In this document: positions 41,336-50,391 of the stretch, one piece after another
Layout: each line of letters begins with the position of its first letter
How positions within the stretch are numbered: the first letter of the stretch is position 1
DNA from: Syntrophus buswellii
GTDB taxonomy: Bacteria > Desulfobacterota > Syntrophia > Syntrophales > Syntrophaceae
Length of the DNA stretch: 64,000 nt
Reading direction: 5' to 3'
Assembly (NCBI RefSeq): GCF_046097065.1
Contig: NZ_CP175563.1
Span: forward strand, 2,790,001-2,854,000
The notes under the pieces: model-generated
What the model was told of the DNA's origin: nothing
The model's database searches: none
The model's input: the letters and a program-made list of their open reading frames with translations, nothing else
Position numbers and translations under genes: made by a program

Positions 41336-43819
41336 ATGCGGAGTTTTCAAAACAGTTCCATCAGTCAAAAGTTGACCAGGATCATTCTGTTCACCTGCCT
41401 TGTCACCTTTTCCCTCTCCTCCTTTTTTATCATCGTCCATCAGGTTGTCAGCTATCGGAAAATCCTGGTGGAAAAGATCGACATCCTGGCAAACGTGACC
41501 GGACAGAGCATCACCGCACCGCTTCTCGCCGGTGACCCGAAAGCAGCCGGCAGGATCATGAAGATTCTGAAAGGGGACCCGCATATCCTGTCCGCCTGCG
41601 TTTACCGCCAGGAAGGGAGCCGGTTTGCCGCCTACCAGCGGCCTGATCTACCCCTCACCACCGGCGGCGAATACCGCTGGCCCTTGTGCCCTGCGTCGCT
41701 CACCCCGCAGCAGATGGGAAACCATGAGATTTTCCGCGGTCATGGGATCGAAGTGACCCGGACCCTGACATCGGGAAAAGATTCCGTGGGGACTCTCCGC
41801 ATCGTTTCGGACCTGAAGGGGGCCTATTCCCAGCTTTACGTGTATATCGCCGTCGCCATCCTGATCCTGGCCCTGACCTCCCTGATGGCCTATTTCTTCT
41901 CCAGAAAACTCCAGGAGTTCATCTCGAAGCCGCTCCTCCAGCTTGCCGACTCCATGCAGAGGGTCACCGATCGGAAAGATTTTACGGTCCGGATTGACGG
42001 GCAGCGGAACGACGAACTGGGGGTCCTCATGAAGGGCTTCAACAGGATGCTTTCGGAGATCAGCCTCCGTGATGAACAGAGGCGAAGAGACAGGGAGGAA
42101 CTGGAGCTCCGTGTACAGGAGAGAACGGTGGATCTCGTCAAGGCCAACAGGAAGCTTGCCCAGGCGGAACTGATCGCCCGCGAGAACGAGCAGTGGCAGA
42201 GAATCCTTCTTCAGTCGGTCATGACGGGAATCTTCATCGTCGATGCCGCCACCCGCAAAGTCCTCTATGCAAACGAAATCACCTGCAGGCTCTCCGGAAG
42301 AAAAGAGGAAGAGCTTGTCGGAGCGATGTGCCACGGAACCATCTGCCCGGCCGAGGCCGGTCGCTGCCCGTTTTTGAATCTGGGGGAAAGGACCGACCAC
42401 TCGGAGCGGATGCTTCTTACAGCCACAGGGGATTCCATCCCCATTATCAAAAACGTCGTCCGGATCGATTACCGGGGAAGGGATTTCCTGCTCGAGAGCT
42501 TTATCGACATTACGGACATGAAACGGGCGGAGCAGGAGCTGCTTCAGGCCAAAAACATGGCGGAAGCGGCGAGTCTTGCAAAATCCAAGTTTCTGGCGAA
42601 CATGAGCCACGAGATCCGCACTCCCATGAACGGCATCATCGGCTTCCTGGAACTTCTCCAGAGAGAAGAGAGCCTCACGCTGCAGCAGCGCCGATACGTC
42701 GATACGGCGCTTTCCTCGGGGGAGACCCTGCTTTCGATCATCAACAATGTCCTTGATTTATCCAAGATCGAGGCCGGAAAAATGGAACTCTCGAATACGG
42801 AGCTCGACGCCGTTTCCCTCGTGCGGGAGGTAGTCGAATTTTTCAGAGAGCCGGCGTACAGAAAGGGGCTGGAACTGGTTACTTCCGTGGAAAAGGGGTT
42901 TTCCTCGGCGCTTCGGGGAGACCCTGTCCGCCTGAGGCAGGTGCTCGTCAATCTCGTGGGAAATGCGGTCAAGTTCACGAGGCGGGGGAAAATTTTTATC
43001 TCCGTGTCCATGGAGCGGGAGGACGAAGACGCGGTTTTTGTGAGGTACGAGGTCATGGACACGGGCATCGGGATTACCGCGGAGGCCCAGTCGAGAATTT
43101 TCAAAGCCTTCTCCCAGGAGGACGACTCCACGACCCGCCAGTTTGGGGGAACAGGCATGGGGCTCGCGATTGCCAGCCAGCTCGTCTCCATGATGGGTGG
43201 GACCATCGAGGTTGAAAGTGCGCCGGGGAGGGGGTCCACCTTCCGCTTCACTGCGCGCCTCGAAAAACCGAGCGCCATTCCGGCCGTCCCCGGAACCCGG
43301 TTCTTGCCGGAATCCCTTCCAGATCGCGTCTCCCCCGGCGGAAAAGGCGACACGGGAATCTTCTCGGCTTTCCGCATCCTTCTGGCTGAAGACAACCCGG
43401 TCAACCAGGCGGTCGCCACGGCCATGCTGAACTACTTCGGCTGTCACATCGACGTGGTGGAGGACGGTCTTGGAGCCGTTGATGCCTGGGCCTCCAGGCA
43501 TTACGACCTCATCTTGATGGACTGCCAGATGCCGCGGATGGACGGCTATGAAGCGACCCGGGAAATCCGGAAACGGGAGAGGCTTGGGGAAGGAAAATCC
43601 AGGTACCGCCGGGTCCCCATTGTCGCGCTCACGGCCCATGCCCTGGAAGGCGACCGCCGGGCCTGCATGGACGCGGGAATGGACGATTATCTCAGCAAAC
43701 CTTACAAAGCCGATCAGCTCCATTCCATCCTCTTTCGCTGGCTCATTTCCCCGTCGGAGGGGAATTTGGGCGGCGGGTTTGAAAAGACCGCCCTGCCGGT
43801 CGGCATGAAGAGACTCTAA
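41336..43819 (+). CDS. CHASE8-HAMP-PAS hybrid sensor histidine kinase (first paralogue)
   Basis: An 827 aa hybrid kinase: TM1 (residues about 15-35), a periplasmic domain of CHASE8 type (QVVSYRKILVEKIDILANVTGQ, the YfiN sensor class), TM2 (about 168-188), HAMP, a coiled coil, a PAS domain with Cys332-x4-Cys337-x6-Cys344, HisKA with ANMSHEIRTPMNG (His425), an ATPase (GNAVKF, DTGIGI, GGTGMGLAI) and a receiver with Asp729 in LMDCQMPRMDGY. It closely resembles the kinase at 44969 throughout. No clear ribosome binding site. It probably senses a periplasmic signal through YfiR. Confidence 0.9.
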   Translation: MRSFQNSSISQKLTRIILFTCLVTFSLSSFFIIVHQVVSYRKILVEKIDILANVTGQSITAPLLAGDPKAAGRIMKILKGDPHILSACVYRQEGSRFAAYQRPDLPLTTGGEYRWPLCPASLTPQQMGNHEIFRGHGIEVTRTLTSGKDSVGTLRIVSDLKGAYSQLYVYIAVAILILALTSLMAYFFSRKLQEFISKPLLQLADSMQRVTDRKDFTVRIDGQRNDELGVLMKGFNRMLSEISLRDEQRRRDREELELRVQERTVDLVKANRKLAQAELIARENEQWQRILLQSVMTGIFIVDAATRKVLYANEITCRLSGRKEEELVGAMCHGTICPAEAGRCPFLNLGERTDHSERMLLTATGDSIPIIKNVVRIDYRGRDFLLESFIDITDMKRAEQELLQAKNMAEAASLAKSKFLANMSHEIRTPMNGIIGFLELLQREESLTLQQRRYVDTALSSGETLLSIINNVLDLSKIEAGKMELSNTELDAVSLVREVVEFFREPAYRKGLELVTSVEKGFSSALRGDPVRLRQVLVNLVGNAVKFTRRGKIFISVSMEREDEDAVFVRYEVMDTGIGITAEAQSRIFKAFSQEDDSTTRQFGGTGMGLAIASQLVSMMGGTIEVESAPGRGSTFRFTARLEKPSAIPAVPGTRFLPESLPDRVSPGGKGDTGIFSAFRILLAEDNPVNQAVATAMLNYFGCHIDVVEDGLGAVDAWASRHYDLILMDCQMPRMDGYEATREIRKRERLGEGKSRYRRVPIVALTAHALEGDRRACMDAGMDDYLSKPYKADQLHSILFRWLISPSEGNLGGGFEKTALPVGMKRL

Positions 43820-44346
43820 GGGCCCCTTCTTCCACCCATAAACAGGAGAGGCCCATCCCGACACTCCTCCAGCCGCCGGCAGACTTCCCGGTGCACCCCC
43901 GCTCCATTCAAGACCCCCTTCCTGCTGCCGATGGGTGATCGGCCGCCCGCGCGGCCTCAGCCAACCGCCGGCCCTCCTCGTTAAACGGGCGCGACAATAA
44001 TCCGCATCCGGAAACGTCAAGGGCGCGCAGAATCCAACCTGCGGCATTATCGCGGCTTTGTGAACATCTTATCCCCGATTTTTCCGAAGGAGACATTTCA
44101 AAAAGATCCACGTCAGGCACACCAATTGCTGCATCTTGTAATTCAAATGCGATAAATACAATAAATTCGTGCGGAAAGAAGAACATCCGGAACAGCGTTC
44201 CTTTTCGGGAAAAATGTTCCGGAGGCTCATAAGCGGGGGAATATGCGCTCTGTCATTTCTATCAGGATTTCACGATTTCCCGTACCCGAAGACTAGATAA
44301 CGTAACGCCGCGCCCCGGCAAGGCGCACAAGGAGCCCGTCAAGAAA
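43820..44346. other. 527-base gap before the YfiR gene
   Basis: No supported gene. A 92-codon minus-strand frame (43908-44186) lacks recognisable features. The right half is AT-rich, and holds an 8-bp inverted repeat at 44187-44222 and a GACTAGATAACG stretch near 44291. Likely promoter/regulatory DNA for the YfiR-kinase-c-di-GMP-TonB transcription unit. Confidence 0.45.
44187..44222. repeat. Inverted repeat upstream of yfiR-like gene
   Basis: CCGGAACA (44187-44194) and TGTTCCGG (44215-44222), perfect 8-bp arms with a 20-base spacer. The left arm also overlaps a small GGAAC-AGC-GTTCC repeat. The geometry suits a dimeric regulator; no T-run follows. Confidence 0.4.
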
Positions 44347-44964
44347 TTGGACACGAAGGAGACAGCTGCTCTGGAAATCCTCATCCGCTCTTTTTTTTCC
44401 CTGGATACTTCCAGGACAAGAAAGATCTTCAGAATTCTGCTCCTTTTTTTTCTAATTTTTACGCTCTCCGGATGGAATTCCCATCAGGCGGAAGCAGTGG
44501 AGCCGGACCCTTCCCAGGTCAAGGCGGCCTTTGTTTACAATTTCATCAAGTTTGTCTTCTGGCCCCGGGAAAGTATGCCGCCTGACGCCCCGGACATAAC
44601 GCTCTGCGTGCTGGGAAACGATCCGCTGGGAAACGCTCTTGAATCCCTCTCCGGGAAGGCGGCCTCCGGAAAGGCGCTTTCCGTGAAGAGGATTGCATCC
44701 AGGGATGAGGCGTCCATCTGCCAGGTTCTCTATATCTGCAGATCAGAATCGAGGCAGGTGAAAGAAATCCTGAAAGACCTGCCAAGGGGCGTGCTGACCA
44801 TCGGGGACATGAAAAATTTTGCCGCTTTTGGAGGCATGATCAACTTTGTGATCAAGGACAGAAAGGTCTCCTTCGAGATCAATCCAGATGCAGCGGCAAC
44901 GGGAGAAATGCAGATCAGCTCGAAACTCCTGAGGCTGGCGAAACTTGTGAGAAACAGCCGATAG
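44347..44964 (+). CDS. YfiR-family periplasmic regulator (DUF4154)
   Basis: A 205 aa protein with a signal-type hydrophobic N-terminus (IFRILLLFFLIFTLSG) and a complete DUF4154 domain: SQVKAAFVYNFIKFVFWP at the start, LYICRSESRQ in the middle, GGMINFVIKDRKVSFEINP and ISSKLLRLAKLV at the end. YfiR in Pseudomonas is a periplasmic inhibitor of the CHASE8 diguanylate cyclase YfiN. The only in-frame starts are TTG 44347 (AAGGAG twelve bases upstream) or a CTG at 44372. It is four bases upstream of the CHASE8 kinase at 44969, its likely target. Confidence 0.88.
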   Translation: MDTKETAALEILIRSFFSLDTSRTRKIFRILLLFFLIFTLSGWNSHQAEAVEPDPSQVKAAFVYNFIKFVFWPRESMPPDAPDITLCVLGNDPLGNALESLSGKAASGKALSVKRIASRDEASICQVLYICRSESRQVKEILKDLPRGVLTIGDMKNFAAFGGMINFVIKDRKVSFEINPDAAATGEMQISSKLLRLAKLVRNSR

Positions 44965-44968
44965 GGAA

Positions 44969-47824
44969 ATGACGATGACATACCGCAACAGTTCCATCCG
45001 CAAAAAACTGACGAGCATCACCATGTCGACCTGCTGCGTCTCCCTGTTCCTCGCCGTCGCACTCTTCGCAGCTCACGAGCTCTTTTCGTACCGAAGCAAT
45101 CTTGTGGCGAGGATGGACACCCTGGCAAAGGTGACGGGCAACAACCTTGTCGCCCCCCTTCTCTTCAGCGATCCGGCGTCTGCCGAAGAAACGCTCAAAG
45201 CGCTCAAGGGGGAGCCGCGCATCCTCTCGGCCTGCGTCTTCGGACAGGACGGCCGCCCCTTCGCACGGTATCTGAAGGACAACGGCAGCCCCGGCACTAC
45301 CGGCAACGATCCCCCTGCCTGTTCATGTTCCGCTCCCGCCATGACCCTGAAGGACACGGAGGGCGAGGTGTTCGAGAAGGATCGGCTGAACGTCTCCCGG
45401 AGCATCCTGTTCGAGAAGGACCGGCTGGGAACTCTTTGCATCGTCACAGACCTCAGCGATCTTTACGAGGCGTTTTCCTGGTACCTCGCCATTGCCGGCC
45501 TGATCATGGGCGCCACCTCATTGGCAGCCTACCCGCTCACCCGGAAATTGCAGAGGGCCATCTCGGATCCCATTCTGAGCCTTGCCCATTCCATGAAGGG
45601 GGTTTCGGAAACGAAGGATTTTTCGCTCAAGGTCGATGATCGGCGAAATGACGAGCTGGGAATCCTCATGGCCGGGTTCAACGAAATGCTCTCGGAAATT
45701 TCCCTGCGTGATCAAGAACTTCGAAAATCCAGGGATCAGCTCGAAAAACGCGTCAGGGAACGGACGGATGCACTGGTGAAGGCCAACGAGGAGCTGGCCA
45801 GGGCCGAGAGGCTCGCCCGCGAGCAGGAGCATTGGCTGAAAAGCATTCTCGGGTCGGTTCTCACGGGCATCTTCATCGTGGACGCCCACACCCACAAAAT
45901 TTTGTACGCCAATCGACTCGCCTGCCAACTGACGGGCAAAACGGAGGGTGAGCTGGTTGGAAACATCTGCCACCAGACGGTCTGCCCGACCGAGATCAAC
46001 CGGTGCCCGGTGACGGATCTTGGACAGACCGTCGAAAATTCGGAACGGATCCTTCTTCACGTCGGCGGGGGGCACATTCCGATCATCAAGAATGTGATCC
46101 GGATGACTTTCGAGGGAAGGGATATCCTTCTTGAAAGCTTCATCGACATCGCCGACAGGAAACGGATGGAGCTCCAGCTTCTTGCAGCCAAGGAGGCTGC
46201 GGAGGCGGCCAGCGTTTCCAAATCCCGGTTTCTGGCGAACATGAGCCATGAAATCCGCACACCGATGAACGGCGTCATCGGGTTTCTCGAACTCCTGCAG
46301 AGGCAGGAGAATATGAGTGATCAGCAGAAGAAGTACATCGCCATGGCTCTTCGCTCCGGGGAAACCCTGCTGCAGCTGATCAATGACATCCTCGATCTTT
46401 CCAAGATCGAAGCGGGCAAAATGGAACTTGTCGCGGCGGACCTCAACCTCCTGGCCCTTGTTGAGGAAGTGGTCGATTCCTTCAGCGGCCAGGCGCAGAA
46501 CAAGGGGATTGAACTGTCCTGCCACGTTTCGAACAGCATCCCCTCCATTCTTGGGGGCGATCCTGTACGCCTGAGGCAGGTTCTTTTCAATCTCCTGGGG
46601 AATGCCGTCAAGTTCACCGAAAAGGGGGGAATTTCACTTGTTGTCGCGGCGGGGGAAGAACAGGAAGAGTCCCTGATGATCCTCTTCGAGGTCCGGGATA
46701 CGGGCATCGGAATGGAGCCGGAGGCCCTGGGGAAAATCTTCGACGCCTTTGCCCAGGCGGATGGATCCACGACTCGCCGCTACGGAGGAACCGGCCTGGG
46801 CCTCACCATCGCCAGCCAACTGGCCCTGTTGATGGGCGGAGCAATCGATGTGGAGAGTGCGCCCGGAAAGGGATCCACATTCCGGTTTTCAGCTCGGCTC
46901 GAAAGGCGGGACGGCACACCGGAACCCCCCAGGCTTTCTTCTCCGTCGGTTCAGCAGTTCAGGACCCTTATCCTCTCAACATCGGCAACAGCCAGGACAA
47001 CCCTGAGCCGGCAGCTGGAGGGCTGGGGAATAAGGAGCAGCAGCACCGAGCGCCGCACCGAGGCCCTCCGGATGCTCCGTTCCGCCGCCGGGGCGGGGAA
47101 GCCATACCGGATCATGATTCTCGATACGGCCATGCTGGAAGCGGAATGGCCGGGGCTGGCCCGGACCATTCTCGCCGATCCGGAGACGGCGGGGACAAAA
47201 ATTCTCCTCCTGACGACCGGATCGGACCTCGATGAAGATTGTCCGGAGCTGGATCTCCATGCGGCCCTTAAAAAACCGGTCCGGCAATCCGAGCTTTTCA
47301 ACGCCCTTGCCTCCCTTGCGGAATCGATCGCCCCCGAAGCCCGTGATGTCCGAGAGCCTTCCGGCGTACCAGGGGGTGAGGGAAAGCTGTCTTCGTTCCG
47401 TGTCCTCCTTGTGGAAGACAATCCCGTCAACCAGGCCCTGGGTGTGGCCATGCTGAACTCCCTGGGTTGCCGGACCGACGTGGTCGAAGACGGCCGGCAG
47501 GCCCTTGCCGCCTTTGCCGCCGGGAGCTACGACATCATCATGATGGACTGCCAGATGCCTGTGATGGACGGCTACGAGGCGACACGGGCGATTCGGCGGG
47601 AGGAGACCGCCCTAGGGGGTAGAAGGCCCGGCCATATTCCCATCATAGCGTTCACGGCCCATGCCATGGAGGGCGACCGGGAAACGTGCCTGGAAGCTGG
47701 AATGGATGATTACCTGAGCAAACCGTACAAATTACACGAGTTGCATAACGTCCTGTCCCGATGGCTTGCTTCCGGCCGACAGGGAAAAGAAGACGGCGGG
47801 GCGGAAAGAAAACCTCAGGAATGA
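44969..47824 (+). CDS. CHASE8-HAMP-PAS hybrid sensor histidine kinase (second paralogue)
   Basis: A 951 aa protein with the same layout as the kinase at 41336: TM1, CHASE8-type periplasmic domain (HELFSYRSNLVARMDTLAKV), TM2, HAMP, PAS with Cys334, Cys339, Cys346, HisKA (His427), and ATPase. It then has an extra receiver-like domain that keeps Asp719 (ILDTAML) but has lost the N-terminal acidic pair (LILSTSAT instead of VVDDN), followed by an intact receiver (Asp860, MMDCQMPVMDGY). The extra domain is probably a pseudo-receiver. Translation is coupled to the yfiR-like gene. Confidence 0.92.
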   Translation: MTMTYRNSSIRKKLTSITMSTCCVSLFLAVALFAAHELFSYRSNLVARMDTLAKVTGNNLVAPLLFSDPASAEETLKALKGEPRILSACVFGQDGRPFARYLKDNGSPGTTGNDPPACSCSAPAMTLKDTEGEVFEKDRLNVSRSILFEKDRLGTLCIVTDLSDLYEAFSWYLAIAGLIMGATSLAAYPLTRKLQRAISDPILSLAHSMKGVSETKDFSLKVDDRRNDELGILMAGFNEMLSEISLRDQELRKSRDQLEKRVRERTDALVKANEELARAERLAREQEHWLKSILGSVLTGIFIVDAHTHKILYANRLACQLTGKTEGELVGNICHQTVCPTEINRCPVTDLGQTVENSERILLHVGGGHIPIIKNVIRMTFEGRDILLESFIDIADRKRMELQLLAAKEAAEAASVSKSRFLANMSHEIRTPMNGVIGFLELLQRQENMSDQQKKYIAMALRSGETLLQLINDILDLSKIEAGKMELVAADLNLLALVEEVVDSFSGQAQNKGIELSCHVSNSIPSILGGDPVRLRQVLFNLLGNAVKFTEKGGISLVVAAGEEQEESLMILFEVRDTGIGMEPEALGKIFDAFAQADGSTTRRYGGTGLGLTIASQLALLMGGAIDVESAPGKGSTFRFSARLERRDGTPEPPRLSSPSVQQFRTLILSTSATARTTLSRQLEGWGIRSSSTERRTEALRMLRSAAGAGKPYRIMILDTAMLEAEWPGLARTILADPETAGTKILLLTTGSDLDEDCPELDLHAALKKPVRQSELFNALASLAESIAPEARDVREPSGVPGGEGKLSSFRVLLVEDNPVNQALGVAMLNSLGCRTDVVEDGRQALAAFAAGSYDIIMMDCQMPVMDGYEATRAIRREETALGGRRPGHIPIIAFTAHAMEGDRETCLEAGMDDYLSKPYKLHELHNVLSRWLASGRQGKEDGGAERKPQE

Positions 47825-47873
47825 ATGCCGGCGGACAGCCGCTGCATGGGAGGAAACCTGAAAGGAGAACGGC

Positions 47874-50360
47874 ATGATGAGAGAACATAACGGGGAGAAC
47901 ACTCCCCTGATCCTTGTGGTTGATGACGACACGGTCATGCGTATGCTCGCCCATACCTCCCTGGCAAGGGAAGGCTACCGGGTAAAGGAGGCGGAAAACG
48001 GCGCGGAGGCGCTGTCCCTTCTGAACGCCTTGAAGCCGGACCTGATCCTCCTGGACGTCATGATGCCTGAGCTGGACGGCTTTTCCACCTGTGAGCAGGT
48101 ACGGAGATCCCCCGGACATGAGCGGACCCCGATCTGCATGATGACAGGCCTTGAAGATACAGGGTCCATTCACCGCGCCTACCAGGCGGGAGCAACGGAC
48201 TTCATCACCAAGCCGATCAACTGGCTGCTCCTGGGCTATCGGGTGCGCTATCTGCTTCGGACAAGCAAGGCTTTTGATGATGTCTATCGCGCGGAATCCA
48301 AGAGCAGGGCCCTGCTGGGCGCTATCCCGGACGGCATGCTGAGGATTTCCCATGACGGAACCCTGCTCGAATCAAGAAATTCCAGTGACAGGGACCTTCC
48401 CTCCGTCGCTGAAGGGGACAACCCCAACATCTTCGAGTTTCTGCCGTCACTGCTCGCCCACCAGCTCATGGGCCAGGTGCACAAGACTCTGGAAACGGGA
48501 ATCGTCCAGTTGCTGGAATGCCGTGTGGCCATCGGGGGAGCGCTTCACGACTGGGAGATTCGGACCATCCGGAGCGGGGAAAACGAGGCGTTGAACATCG
48601 TCAGGGACATCACGGAACGGAAACGGACGGAAAAGGCATTACGGGAAAGCGAGGAGCGCTATGCCCTGGCTTCACTCGCTGCAAACGACGGGCTATGGGA
48701 CTGGAATCTCCTGACGAACGAGGTCCACTTTTCCAGCCGCTGGAAAGGGCTTCTCGGCTACAGCGAAGAGGAAATCGGCACAGACATCGAGGAATGGTTC
48801 AACCGCATTCATCCCGACGATTCGCAGCAGGTGAAGATCGAGATCAACTCCCACCTGGAGGGTCTCAACACCCATTTTATCCACGAACACCGAATGCTCC
48901 ACAAGGACGGAAGTTATCGCTGGATTCTGTCCCGGGGGATCGCCATTCGCCATGAGACCGGCAGCCCCTACCGGATGGCGGGCTCCCACACGGACATCAG
49001 CGCGAGGAAACACGCAGAGGAGCAGCTGCAGCACGATGCCTTTTACGACGGCCTTACCGGACTTCCCAACAGGGCGCTCTTCATGGACCGGCTCAACAAT
49101 GCCCTCCGCAGGACGCGCCGCCTTCCGGATTACCTCTTTGCCGTTTTCTTCCTCGATCTGGACCGCTTCAAGATGATCAACGACAGCCTCGGCCATTCGG
49201 CGGGGGATGCCGTCCTCATCGAGACAGCCCGGCGCCTCGAGCAGTGCGCCCGTCCAGGAGACACCACAGCCCGGCTCGGAGGAGACGAATTTGTCATGCT
49301 CTTCGAGGACGTCAAGAATCTGGAAAACGCGAAACGGATCGCCGAACGGATACAGAGATCCTTTATAGAACCTTTTTACGTGAACGAAGCCGAGATTGTC
49401 AGCACCCCCAGCATCGGCATCGCCCTGGGCTCCTCGGAATATCCCTGCGGCGAAGATCTGCTGCGCGACGCGGACATCACCATGTATCAGGCCAAGGCCC
49501 TGGGAAGGGGCCGTTACGAGGTCTTTTCACCCGACATGCGGTCGCAGGCCGTAGCCCTGATCCGGCTCGAATCCGATCTGCGCACCGCACTGGAACGGAA
49601 CGAATTCAAGATTTTCTACCAGCCCATTGTCGCCCTGAAGGACAGCTCCATCGTCGGCATGGAGGCCCTGATGCGATGGCAGCATCCCCACCAGGGACTA
49701 GTGGCACCCTCCGATTTCATTCCCCTGGCAGAAGAGACAGGCCTGATCGTACCCCTGGGGGAATGGCTGCTGCGCACCGCCTGTCGGCAGCTCAAGACCT
49801 GGTTTGACGGTGGGGTGCCGCCTCTGCGGCTGGCCGTCAACATCTCTCCGGTCCAGCTGAGGGATCCGGGGTTCCCGGATATGGTGATAAACGTGATCCG
49901 GGAATCAGGGGTAAATCCGGAAAATCTCGAGTTGGAGATTACCGAGACCATCCTCATGGAGCAGAGCTCTTCCATCGTAAATGTGCTGCTCAAGCTGAAG
50001 GCCCTCGGCATCCACATCTCCCTCGACGACTTCGGCACCGGGTATTCATCCCTGAGCTATCTCCAGAATCTCCCCATCGACACGCTGAAGATCGACCGCT
50101 CCTTCATCAATAAGCTGGCGTTCAACGGGGAGCAGACAAACATCATCGAAACCATCCTGATGCTCGGCAGCAACCTGGGCATGGATGTTGTCGCCGAAGG
50201 CATCGAAACGGTCGAACAGAGGGAGAAGCTGCAGAAAATGAAATGCAGCCGGGGGCAGGGCTTCCTGTTTTCACGCCCCCTGGAGGAAAGCGCAATAACT
50301 TCTCTGCTCTTGTCCCTCCCCGGGAAAACGGAGACGGTTGCCCCGGGAGGCGCATCATGA
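47874..50360 (+). CDS. REC-PAS-PAS-GGDEF-EAL response regulator
   Basis: An 828 aa bifunctional c-di-GMP protein. The receiver has Asp61 (LILLDVMMPELDGF); two PAS domains follow (the second with PAC motif, AANDGLWDWNLLTNEV). GGDEF is intact (LGGDEF, Gly469 first) with an RxxD inhibitory site (RPGD) five residues before it. EAL is intact: Glu597 in MEALMRW, NISPVQLRD, ELEITETILM, DDFGTGYSSLSYL, KIDRSFI. It could make or degrade c-di-GMP depending on phosphorylation. AAGGAG precedes the ATG. It is the likely output of the neighbouring hybrid kinases. Confidence 0.93.
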   Translation: MMREHNGENTPLILVVDDDTVMRMLAHTSLAREGYRVKEAENGAEALSLLNALKPDLILLDVMMPELDGFSTCEQVRRSPGHERTPICMMTGLEDTGSIHRAYQAGATDFITKPINWLLLGYRVRYLLRTSKAFDDVYRAESKSRALLGAIPDGMLRISHDGTLLESRNSSDRDLPSVAEGDNPNIFEFLPSLLAHQLMGQVHKTLETGIVQLLECRVAIGGALHDWEIRTIRSGENEALNIVRDITERKRTEKALRESEERYALASLAANDGLWDWNLLTNEVHFSSRWKGLLGYSEEEIGTDIEEWFNRIHPDDSQQVKIEINSHLEGLNTHFIHEHRMLHKDGSYRWILSRGIAIRHETGSPYRMAGSHTDISARKHAEEQLQHDAFYDGLTGLPNRALFMDRLNNALRRTRRLPDYLFAVFFLDLDRFKMINDSLGHSAGDAVLIETARRLEQCARPGDTTARLGGDEFVMLFEDVKNLENAKRIAERIQRSFIEPFYVNEAEIVSTPSIGIALGSSEYPCGEDLLRDADITMYQAKALGRGRYEVFSPDMRSQAVALIRLESDLRTALERNEFKIFYQPIVALKDSSIVGMEALMRWQHPHQGLVAPSDFIPLAEETGLIVPLGEWLLRTACRQLKTWFDGGVPPLRLAVNISPVQLRDPGFPDMVINVIRESGVNPENLELEITETILMEQSSSIVNVLLKLKALGIHISLDDFGTGYSSLSYLQNLPIDTLKIDRSFINKLAFNGEQTNIIETILMLGSNLGMDVVAEGIETVEQREKLQKMKCSRGQGFLFSRPLEESAITSLLLSLPGKTETVAPGGAS

Positions 50361-50391
50361 AAACACTACAGGGAAGAGGAACAGCCATCTC

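Noticed and set aside
42758..44047. Minus-strand frame of 429 codons opposite the first CHASE8 kinase and the following gap
   Set aside because: Shadow of the ATPase and receiver domains; the part reaching into the gap shows nothing recognisable.
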